This document shows positions 25,015 through 36,600 of a stretch of 64,000 nucleotides of DNA, in pieces (within the stretch, counting starts at the first letter, position 1; each line of letters opens with the position of its first letter). Made by a program: the position numbers and the translations under genes. A model generated the notes under the pieces. It did not search any database. It was not told the DNA's origin and was given only the letters and a program-made list of their open reading frames with translations. Source of the DNA: Tachypleus tridentatus (Eukaryota > Arthropoda > Merostomata > Xiphosura > Limulidae); assembly GCF_004210375.1 (NCBI RefSeq), contig NC_134834.1:16547027-16611026 (forward strand). Reading direction: 5' to 3'.

Positions 25015-25499
25015 TACATAGAATCAGATGCATCTGAAAGCAAAAATTTTAATAAATTCAGTAAAGTCACAACAATATGCTAAATAATAATCAATTTACC
25101 TTCAATCTCTTGTAGTAACTGTAAAAGGTAATAAAATTTTCACCAATAATGAATGACGGACAGCAGAGGTTAGGGAAAATTGTCGCCAGAGGACGAAGGC
25201 GAGGTTCAGGACATGACGTTGAGTCGTAGACAATAGTGCTAGTGCACGTCACCTATTCATGCCCTAAGGAGGCCGACCAATCGAATTCGGCCTGCTCCTC
25301 TCTAGCAAAGATAATTTTAGAAGTTTGTCGAGTCGAAGCCTGGGAATCCCGTAGGATCGATGCTTTTAAAAATATTCCATTTGCGTTGGATTACAGATCA
25401 GGCCACATGGTTAGATTACAACAACTAGGTCCACACTAAATGGCTTGGCGGGCCGGGTTGTGGCCCGCGGGCCGCCTGTTGCACACCCCTGGTCTATGG

Positions 25500-27640
25500 A
25501 ATACCAATATCAATCATAGTTCTTATACATTCTGTTCTACAGCAATTTTATTTTGGTGATGGTTGTCATTATGGCTAGGATAAATCCTTCATATTTTCAT
25601 TGGCATCAAGTGTCAAAAAGTTGTAACATATTCCAAATAGCAAGTCTTCTCACAAAAGTATAAAATGCAATGTTCCAACTTTGTGTTTATCTTTTACTTT
25701 TATTGAAAAGCAACACAGGGACTAATTAGTACTGCTTGTGTCAGCCATGTTTTACAAATGTTTTCCACATGTAATTTATTGAAAAGTGGCAAATGAAATT
25801 AGCAAGTCCAGCTACCACAATGAACGTGTAATTACGTTGGTTACATACAATCGTGCTTCCAGTGTAAAGTTTAGTATTCAACAGTCCTACAATAATTTAT
25901 TTATCTTCTCAAATATTCACTTCAACACTGTTACTTACTTTAAAATTGTCCTTCTTTTCCTTTAAATTTCTAGAAAATTCTACAGATCAGTTGAAGAATG
26001 TAAGACAGTTGTAGCATTTTATAATACTGTGTCATGAACATGTTACACTCTGTCCTGCATTTTAACTGTAAAATGTTACACTTATCAGACCTAAATACGA
26101 AAGTTCATAAACCTAGTAAACAATCCATCTATCTGCTTTGTATTTGGAATGCAGAAAATCACACAACTGTTTAGCTATCAGTGAATATCATAGAATTCCT
26201 AAGAAATTATATGACAAACACTTTCTCAAGAAACAGCTTGTTAGGTTCACCACGGTTAATGTCAGGTCATACAATATTCTACCTAAAAACTTCATGCCAC
26301 ATTAACAAGATTTTATTTACTATTTGATTTAAAAATTTGTTCAACTAACACTGATTTATAGAGCATGTTTGAAACAACTATTAAAGTGAAAATACCAAAT
26401 CTATGGTAATGTCTGCTCCCTCTAAGGGTAAAATTACATATTTTTTCAGGCTTACACTTATCTTAATTCTAATTAAAACCATTTTAACTTGTAATCTGGT
26501 TATCAAAACTTCAAAACATATACCCTTTGGAAGATGGTCGCACAGCAAAATATCTCGAAACTAGAACTTTGTAATGAGAAGTAAGATGCTGTATTTTTTA
26601 TCTGTAAAAGAGTTTCTGATAACTTAGAATCAACTGTAATGAATACGATACTTACCAACAGATAAATCAGAAATATGCCAATTCTGATGTAATTAAAAGC
26701 AACATTGCTTTTCATAAAAAATGTTTTCAGTTTCCCAACTTTCCAGATTTGTTTCCACCCTGTTTATACAATGTTCATTGACAAGTGTTATTTATAAATC
26801 TTTGTAAGAAAAAGAAATAAATATAAAAATACATTCCACACGTAGTCCACACACAACATCAAAAAAACAACTAAAAGTCTACAGTCATTTTACACCTTAG
26901 AAACAAAGAGAATCAGTTCTGGACTTGTAACAATGAGAACTTTTGAATGAAAAAAAAAAAAAGACATTTCGAGTGGTATTAAAACCACTTTACTATCAAG
27001 TTCCAATCTTTGTATACAAATTCTAAACTTCAAGAAGCTACAAAATGTTATTACCAGTATCCCCTTTTAGTATTAAAATTTGACTAGGTTATTCTTTCAA
27101 AAAGTAACAGATAAAACCTATGAAAAACAACATAGGTAAGCCATCTTTAAAATTCCACAAAAAATGTTGCTTTGCTTTCTATTTATTTTAATACAAAATA
27201 TGTAATTCTTTTATCAGAAGTCACAATAGTGTCAAACTCAAATCTTTGAACTTTACACATGGTGCTGTAAGAATTCTAATTGTACCGTTTTTGTTAAATG
27301 TTGTCTGTTTCATTGTAGTCTGCTAAAGATGTAGTTAATAATTCCTTGTTGGTTTTAAGACGGCCAGATGAAGTAGTAAGATTTACACATGCTTTATAAT
27401 CTGTTATTTGTATCAATTATTTAGGAAGATAATTGAATAATTTCTTTGACTTCCTTGCTCACCTTTAAAATAACAACGAGCGAAACGTTCTTCATCTAAA
27501 ATTAAAAATATGACAAAATGGGAAACAGTTCCTGAGTTGTTTATGGACTTAGTTTATTGACAAGCTACACCTTTTAACAGAAAAAAAACCAAGAAATGTC
27601 ATTCACGAACTTCAAAGGTTGACGAATAACGTACGAGCGA
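25500..27640. other. 3' flank of PSMB1, nothing recognised
   Basis: AT-rich DNA between the hAT element and the PSMB1 stop codon. It presumably includes the PSMB1 3' UTR. No coding exon, RNA gene or classified repeat could be supported. Confidence 0.4.
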
Positions 27641-30600
27641 TTAATCTTTACGAAGAGAGAACTTCTCTTCTTCGACACCATCTTTAGTTATTATGTTCAT
27701 GACAATTCCATCACCAGTGTAAATATCTCTCTCGGCTGCAGAGATGAATACATCTTTGATGATTCCAACTGCTCTTTCTTTAACAATTGGAAGCGGTGTC
27801 ACACCTTGCATGTTCTTGAATCCAATCTGTAATATCAAGTAAAGGTGTTGTGGTTTAGGTTAATATATAACTTAGCTCAATCATGAAGTCTTATCTTTTA
27901 GCTCTTGAACCATGAGCAACAACGTTCCAATTCACATAAACATTAATATACCACATTCACAAAACACAAACTGTGCTTTAATTACTACTTATGTGATTAA
28001 CAACTCCGTGATCAACGTTTAGATTGATATACTGAAACGAAACAGAATTCACTTGTTAGATATTTGAACTTAAACAACAACATCGATAAACATTTCCTCT
28101 CTAGCCACCTTCCTAAACGATAAATACAGTTTAATTTTCTGATAAAAAAAATGTTTTGCATTTATTGTTATATAAATAATACAGAAATAATTTACACTGA
28201 TGTGTTGATGTGCTCATATCAAATACAAGTAGTTCATTTCTGGTATCTGTTGATGTGCTCATATCAAATACAAGTAGTTCATTTCTGGTATATGTTGATG
28301 TGGTCATATCAAATACAAGTAGTTCATTTCTGGTATATGTTGATGTGCTCATATCAAATACAAGTAGTTCATTTCTGTTATGTGTTGATGTGCTCATATC
28401 AAATACAAGTAGTTCATTTCTGGTATATGTTGATGTGCTCATATCAAATACAAGTAGTTCATTTCTGGTATCTGTTGATGTGCTCATATCAAATACAAGT
28501 AGTTCATTTCTGGTATATGTTGATGTGCTCATATCAAATACAAGTAGTTCATTTCTGATAAGTGTTGATGTGCTCATATCAAATACAAGTAGTTCATTTC
28601 TGGTATATGTTGATGTGCTCATATCAAATACAAGTAGTTCATTTCTGTTATGTGTTGATGTGCTCATATCAAATACAAGTAGTTCATTTCTGGTATATGT
28701 TGATGTGCTCATATCAAATACAAGTAGTTCATTTCTGGTATCTGTTGATGTGCTCATATCAAATACAAGTAGTTCATTTCTGGTATATGTTGATGTGCTC
28801 ATATCAAATACAAGTAGTTCATTTCTGATAAGTGTTGATGTGCTCATATCAAATACAAGTAGTTCATTTCTGGTATGTGTTGATGTGCTCATATCAAATA
28901 CAAGTAGTTCATTTCTGGTATGTGTTGATGTGCTCATATCAAATACAAGTAGTTCATTTCTGGTATATGTTGATGTGCTCATATCAAACACAAGTAGTTC
29001 ATTTCTGGTATGTGTTGATGTGCTCATATCAAATACAAGTAGTTCATTTCTGGTATGTGTTGATGTGCTCATATCAAATACAAGTAGTTCATTTCTGGTA
29101 TCTGTTGATGTGCTCATATCAAATACAAGTAGTTCATTTCTGGTATCTGTTGATGTGCTCATATCAAATACAAGTAGTTCATTTCTGGTATATGTTGATG
29201 TGCTCATATCAAATACAAGTAGTTCATTTCTGGTAGATGTTGATGTGCTCATATCAAATACAAGTAGTTTATTTCTGGTATATGTTGATGTGCTCATATC
29301 AAATACAAGTAGTTCATTTCTGGTAGATGTTGATGTGCTCATATCAAATAAAAGTAGTTCATTTCTGATAAGTGTTGATGTGCTCACATCAAATACAAGT
29401 AGTTCATTTCTGGTATGTGTTGATGTGCTCACATCAAATACAAGTAGTTCATTTCTGGTATGTGTTGATGTGCTCATATCAAATACAAGTAGTTCATTTC
29501 TGGTAGATGTTGATGTGCTCATATCAAATACAAGTAGTTCATTTCTGGTATGTGTTGATGTGCTCATATCAAATACAAGTAGTTCATTTCTGGTATGTGT
29601 TGATGTGCTCATATCAAATACAAGTTGTTCATTTCTGGTATCTGTTGATGTGCTCATATCAAATACAAGTAGTTCATTTCTGGTATCTGTTGATGTGCTC
29701 ATATCAAATACAAGTAGTTCATTTCTGGTATCTGTTGATGTGCTCATATCAAATACAAGTAGTTCATTTCTGGTATATGTTGATGTGCTCATATCAAATA
29801 CAAGTAGTTCATTTCTGGTAGATGTTGATGTGCTCATATCAAATACAAGTAGTTTATTTCTGGTATATGTTGATGTGCTCATATCAAATACAAGTAGTTC
29901 ATTTCTGGTAGATGTTGATGTGCTCATATCAAATACAAGTAGTTCATTTCTGATAAGTGTTGATGTGCTCACATCAAATACAAGTAGTTCATTTCTGGTA
30001 TGTGTTGATGTGCTCATATCAAATACAAGTAGTTCATTTCTGGTATGTGTTGATGTGCTCATATCAAATACAAGTAGTTCATTTCTGGTAGATGTTGATG
30101 TGCTCATATCAAATACAAGTAGTTCATTTCTGGTATGTGTTGATGTGCTCATATCAAATACAAGTAGTTCATTTCTGGTATGTGTTGATGTGCTCATATC
30201 AAATACAAGTAGTTCATTTCTGGTATCTGTTGATGTGCTCATATCAAATACAAGTAGTTCATTTCTGGTATATGTTGATGTGCTCATATCAAATACAAGT
30301 AGTTCATTTCTGGTATATGTTGATGTGTTCATATCAAATACAAGTAGTTCATCTCTGGTATATGTTGATCTGCTCATATCAAATACAAGTAGTTCATTTC
30401 TGGTATGTGTTGATGTGCTCACATCAAATACAAGTAGTTCATTTCTGGTATGTGTTGATGTGCTCATATCAAATACAAGTAGTTCATTTCTGGTATATGT
30501 TGATGTGCTCATATCAAATACAAGTAGTTCATTTCTGGTATATGTTGATGTGTTCATATCAAATACAAGTAGTTCATCTCTGGTATATGTTGATCTGCTC

Positions 30601-33600
30601 ATATCAAATACAAGTAGTTCATTTCTGGTATGTGTTGATCTGCTCATATCAAATACAAGTAGTTCATTTCTGGTAAGTGTTGATGTGCTTATATCAAATA
30701 CAAGTAGTTCATTTCTGGTATGTGTTGATGTGCTCATATCAAATACAAGTAGTTCATTTCTGGTATGTGTTGATGTGCTCATATCAAATACAAGTAGTTC
30801 ATTTCTACGTTAAAATAAGAAACCACATACTGCGTTTGACAAAAACACAGTAAAATTCTTTTAAATTTATAGCTTGTCAAAAACAGTTAACATAAAACTA
30901 AATCTAGTTTCTGTTTACTGACCTGATTGTCAAGTAAAGGTTGTATGAGGGCACTTGATGAGCCACCAGTTCTGTATTGTACTTTCTCACAATGACCAAT
31001 AGGGTCATAAGAATACACACAGCCCCGACCTTAAAAAACAACAACTAGTTATAACTGCAATAACTCAATTTGTCATGGTAAATAAAATAATCATTTGATT
31101 AACTCACATAAAGAATCTGTCAATTTAAAATAATACTTACAGATAAAAAAACAAAAAATGTCACCATATATACCTTGCAGTATCAGGTGGTATGTCACCA
31201 TATATACCTAAAATCATCAAGTGGTATGCCACCATATACATCTGGCATCATCAGGTGATATGTCATCAGATTTTCCTAGCATCATGTAATATGTCACCAG
31301 CTAAACCTAGCATCACTGGGTTTGTTGCTAGATAAATCTAGCATTATTTGCTGGTATATAGCTAGATATAACTAGCATAACTGGGTAGTATGTAGGTAAA
31401 TATAATAGGATAATTGGAAGGTGTATAGTTAGACAAGATAATTGCATGATACATTGCTTGATAAATCTAGCATAATTTGGTGGTACATTGCTAGATGTAA
31501 CTAGCATAATTGGGTGGTACGTTGCTAGATGTAACTAGCATAATTGGGTGGTATATAGCTGGATGTGATTAACATAATTGAGTGGTATATAGCTGGATGT
31601 AACTAGCATAATTGAGTGGTATATAGCTGGATGTAATTAACATAATTGGGTGGTATATAGCTGGATGTGATTAACATAATTGACTGGTATGTTGCTAGGT
31701 GTAACTACCAAAATTGGATGGTATATAGCTGGATGTGATTAACATAATTGACTGGTATATAGCTGGATGTAACTAGCATAATTGGGTGGTATATAGCTGG
31801 ATGTGATTAACATAATTGGGTGGTATATAGCTGGATGTGATTAACATAATTGACTGGTATGTTGCTAGGTGTAACTACCAAAATTGAGTGGTATATAGCT
31901 GGATGTGATTAACATAATTGACTGGTATATAGCTGGATGTAACTAGCATAATTGGGTGGTATATAGCTGGATGTGATTAACATAATTGACTGGTATGTTG
32001 CTAGGTGTAACTACCAAAATTGGATGGTATATAGCTGGATGTGATTAACATAATTGACTGGTATATAGCTGGATGTAACTAGCATAATTGGGTGGTATAT
32101 AGCTGGATGTGATTAACATAATTGACTGGTATGTTGCTAGGTGTAACTACCAAAATTGGATGGTATATAGCTGGATGTGATTAACATAATTGAGTGGTAT
32201 GTTGCTAGGTGTAACTAGCATAATTGGGTGGTATATAGCTGGATGTGATTAACATAATTGACTGGTATGTTGCTAGGTGTAACTACCAAAATTGGATGGT
32301 ATATAGCTGGATGTGATTAACATAATTGACTGGTATATAGCTGGATGTAACTAGCATAATTGGGTGGTATATAGCTGGATGTGATTAACATAATTGACTG
32401 GTATGTTGCTAGGTGTAACTACCAAAATTGGATGGTATATAGCTGGATGTGATTAACATAATTGAGTGGTATGTTGCTGGGTGTAACCAGCAAAAATTGG
32501 ATGGTATATAGCTGGATGTGATTAACATAATTGACTGGTATGTTGCGAGGTGTAACTAGCATAATTGGATGGTATATAGCTGGATGTGATTAACATAATT
32601 GAGTGGTATGTTGCTAGGTGTAACTAGCAAAATTGGATGGTATATAGCTGGATGTGATTAACATAATTGACTGGTATGTTGCGCAGGTGTAACCAGCATA
32701 ATTGGATGGTATATAGCTGGATGTGATTAACATAATTGACTGGTATGTTGCTAGGTGTAACTACCAAAATTGGATGGTATATAGCTGGATGTGATTAACA
32801 TAATTGACTGGTATGTTGCTAGGTGTAACTACCAAAATTGGATGGTATATAGCTGGATGTGATTAACATAATTGAGTGGTATGTTGCTAGGTGTAACTAG
32901 CAAAATTGGATGGTATATAGCTGGATGTGATTAACATAATTGACTGGTATGTTGCGAGGTGTAACTAGCATAATTGGATGGTATATAGCTGGATGTGATT
33001 AACATAATTGACTGGTATGTTGCTAGGTGTAACTACCAAAATTGGATGGTATATAGCTGGATGTGATTAACATAATTGACTGGTATGTTGCGAGGTGTAA
33101 CTAGCATAATTGGATGGTATATAGCTGGATGTGATTAACATAATTGACTGGTATGTTGCTAGGTGTAACTACCAAAATTGGGTGGTATATAGCTGGATGT
33201 GATTAACATAATTGGATGGTATGTTGCTAGGTGTAACTAGCATAACTGGATGGTATATAGCTGGATGTGATTAACATAATTGAGTGGTATGTTGCTAGGT
33301 GTAACTAGCAAAATTGGATGGTATATAGCTGGATGTGATTAACATAATTGACTGGTATGTTGCGAGGTGTAACTAGCATAATTGGATGGTATATAGCTGG
33401 ATGTGATTAACATAATTGACTGGTATGTTGCTAGGTGTAACTACCAAAATTGGATGGTATATAGCTGGATGTGATTAACATAATTGACTGGTATGTTATG
33501 CAGGTGTAACCAGCATAATTGGATGGTATATAGCTGGATGTGATTAACATAATTGACTGGTATGTTGCTAGGTGTAACTACCAAAATTGGGTGGTATATA

Positions 33601-36600
33601 GCTGGATGTGATTAACATAATTGGATGGTATGTTGCTAGGTGTAACTAGCATAACTGGATGGTATATAGCTGGATGTGATTAACATAATTGACTGGTATG
33701 TTGCTAGGTGTAACTACCAAAATTGGATGGTATATAGCTGGATGTGATTAACATAATTGACTGGTACGTTGCTAGGTGTAACTACCAAAATTGGGTGGTA
33801 TATAGCTGGATGTGATTAACATAATTGGATGGTATGTTGCTAGGTGTAACTAGCATAATTGGATGGTATATAGCTGGATGTGATTAACATAATTGACTGG
33901 TATGTTGCTAGGTGTAACTACCAAAAATTGGGTGGTATATAGCTGGATGTGATTAACATAATTGACTGGTATGTTGCTAGGTGTAACTACCAAAATTGGA
34001 TGGTATATAGCTGGATGTGATTAACATAATTGACTGGTATGTTGCGAGGTGTAACTAGCATAATTGGATGGTATATAGCTGGATGTGATTAACATAATTG
34101 ACTGGTATGTTGCTAGGTGTAACCACCAAAATTGGGTGGTATATAGCTGGATGTGATTAACATAATTGGATGGTATGTTGCTAGGTGTAACTAGCATAAC
34201 TGGATGGTATATAGCTGGATGTGATTAACATAATTGACTGGTATGTTGCTAGGTGTAACTACCAAAATTGGATGGTATATAGCTGGATGTGATTAACATA
34301 ATTGACTGGTACGTTACTAGGTGTAACTACCAAAATTGGGTGGTATATAGCTGGATGTGATTAACATAATTGATGGTATGTTGCTAGGTGTAACCAGCAT
34401 AATTGGATGGTATATAGCTGGATGTGATTAACATAATTGACTGGTATGTTGCTAGGTGTAACTACCAAAATTAGGTGGTATATAGCTGGATGTGATTAAC
34501 ATAATTGGATGGTATGTTGCTAGGTGTAACTACCAAAATTGGATGGTATATAGCTGGATGTGATTAACATAATTGACTGGTATGTTGCTAGGTGTAACTA
34601 CCAAAATTGGATGGTATATAGCTGGATGTGATTAACATAATTGACTGGTATGTTGCTAGGTGTAACTACCAAAATTGGATGGTATATAGCTGGATGTGAT
34701 TAACATAATTGACTGGTATGTTGCTAGGTGTAACTACCAAAATTGGATGGTATATAGCTGGATGTGATTAACATAATTGACTGGTATATAGCTGGATGTG
34801 ATTAACATAATTGGATGGTATATAGCTGGATGTGATTAACATAATTGGATGGTATGTTGCTAGGTGTAACTACCAAAATTGGATGGTATATAGCTGGATG
34901 TGATTAACATAATTGGATGGTATGTTGCTAGGTGTAACTAGCATAATTGGATGGTATATAGCTGGATGTGATTAACATAATTGACTGGTATGTTGCTAGG
35001 TGTAACTACCAAAATTGGGTGGTATATAGCTGGATGTGATTAACATAATTGACTGGTACGTTGCTAGGTGTAACTACCAAAATTGGGTGGTATATAGCTG
35101 GATGTGATTAACATAATTGGATGGTATGTTGCTAGGTGTAACTAGCATAATTGGATGGTATATAGCTGGATGTGATTAACATAATTGACTGGTATGTTGC
35201 TAGGTGTAACTACCAAAATTGGGTGGTATATAGCTGGATGTGATTAACATAATTGGATGGTATGTTGCTAGGTGTAACTACCAAAATTGGATGGTATATA
35301 GCTGGATGTGATTAACATAATTGACTGGTATGTTGCTAGGTGTAACTACCAAAATTGGATGGTATATAGCTGGATGTGATTAACATAATTGACTGGTATG
35401 TTGCTAGGTGTAACTACCAAAATTGGATGGTATATAGCGGGATGTGATTAACATAATTGAGTGGTATGTTGCTAGGTGTAACTACCAAAATTGGATGGTA
35501 TATAGCTGGATGTGATTAACATAATTGACTGGTATATAGCTGGATGTGATTAACATAATTGGATGGTATATAGCTGGATGTGATTAACATAATTGGATGG
35601 TATGTTGCTAGGTGTAACTACCAAAATTGGATGGTATATAGCTGGATGTGATTAACATAATTGGATGGTATGTTGCTAGGTGTAACCAGCATAATTGGAT
35701 GGTATATAGCTGGATGTGATTAACATAATTGACTGGTATGTTGCTAGGTGTAACCACCAAAATTGGGTGGTATATAGCTGGATGTGATTAACATAATTGA
35801 CTGGTACGTTGCTAGGTGTAACTACCAAAATTGGGTGGTATATAGCTGGATGTGATTAACATAATTGGATGGTATGTTGCTAGGTGTAACTAGCATAATT
35901 GGATGGTATATAGCTGGATGTGATTAACATAATTGACTGGTATGTTGCTAGGTGTAACTACCAAAATTGGGTGGTATATAGCTGGATGTGATTAACATAA
36001 TTGGATGGTATGTTGCTAGGTGTAACTACCAAAATTGGATGGTATATAGCTGGATGTGATTAACATAATTGACTGGTATGTTGCTAGGTGTAACTACCAA
36101 AATTGGATGGTATATAGCTGGATGTGATTAACATAATTGACTGGTATGTTGCTAGGTGTAACTACCAAAATTGGATGGTATATAGCTGGATGTGATTAAC
36201 ATAATTGACTGGTATGTTGCTAGGTGTAACTACCAAAATTGGATGGTATATAGCTGGATGTGATTAACATAATTGAGTGGTATGTTGCTAGGTGTAACTA
36301 CCAAAATTGGATGGTATATAGCTGGATGTGATTAACATAATTGACTGGTATATAGCTGGATGTGATTAACATAATTGGATGGTATATAGCTGGATGTGAT
36401 TAACATAATTGGATGGTATGTTGCTAGGTGTAACTAGCATAACTGGATGGTATATAGCTGGATGTGATTAACATAATTGACTGGTATGTTGCTAGGTGTA
36501 ACTAGCATAACTGGATGGTATATAGCTGGATGTGATTAACATAATTGAGTGGTATATAGCTGGATGTGATTAACATAATTGACTGGTATATAGCTGGATG

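Larger units (their letters stand above)
22449..25491 (-). mobile_element. hAT DNA transposon, bounded by perfect 8-bp target duplications
   Basis: Terminal inverted repeats begin CAGGGGTGTGCAAC at 22449 and end GTTGCACACCCCTG at 25491. They are flanked by the identical 8-bp repeats GTCTATGG at 22441-22448 and 25492-25499. TIR sequence, 8-bp duplication and an encoded transposase place it in the hAT superfamily, near the group that gave rise to ZBED5, SCAND3 and the transposase part of GTF2IRD2. Subterminal DNA is GC-rich (GGCCCGCGGGCC), unlike the AT-rich host DNA. The transposase is frame-broken and a pogo-like MITE interrupts the 5' region, so the element is inactive. Confidence 0.95.

Noticed and set aside
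25236-25439. 67-codon plus-strand frame near the right end of the hAT element
   Set aside because: It lies in the GC-rich subterminal region of the transposon, antisense to the transposase, with no similarity. Shadow frame.
28201-30808. CRISPR-like repeat array
   Set aside because: Units are directly adjacent with no unique spacers, and the context is an animal intron. It is a minisatellite.
28131-30813. Two opposing open frames of 883 and 867 codons
   Set aside because: They lie entirely in a 45-bp tandem array whose period is a multiple of three and which sits in a PSMB1 intron. There is no splice context, no non-repetitive domain and no codon-level signal, so I treat them as periodicity artefacts.
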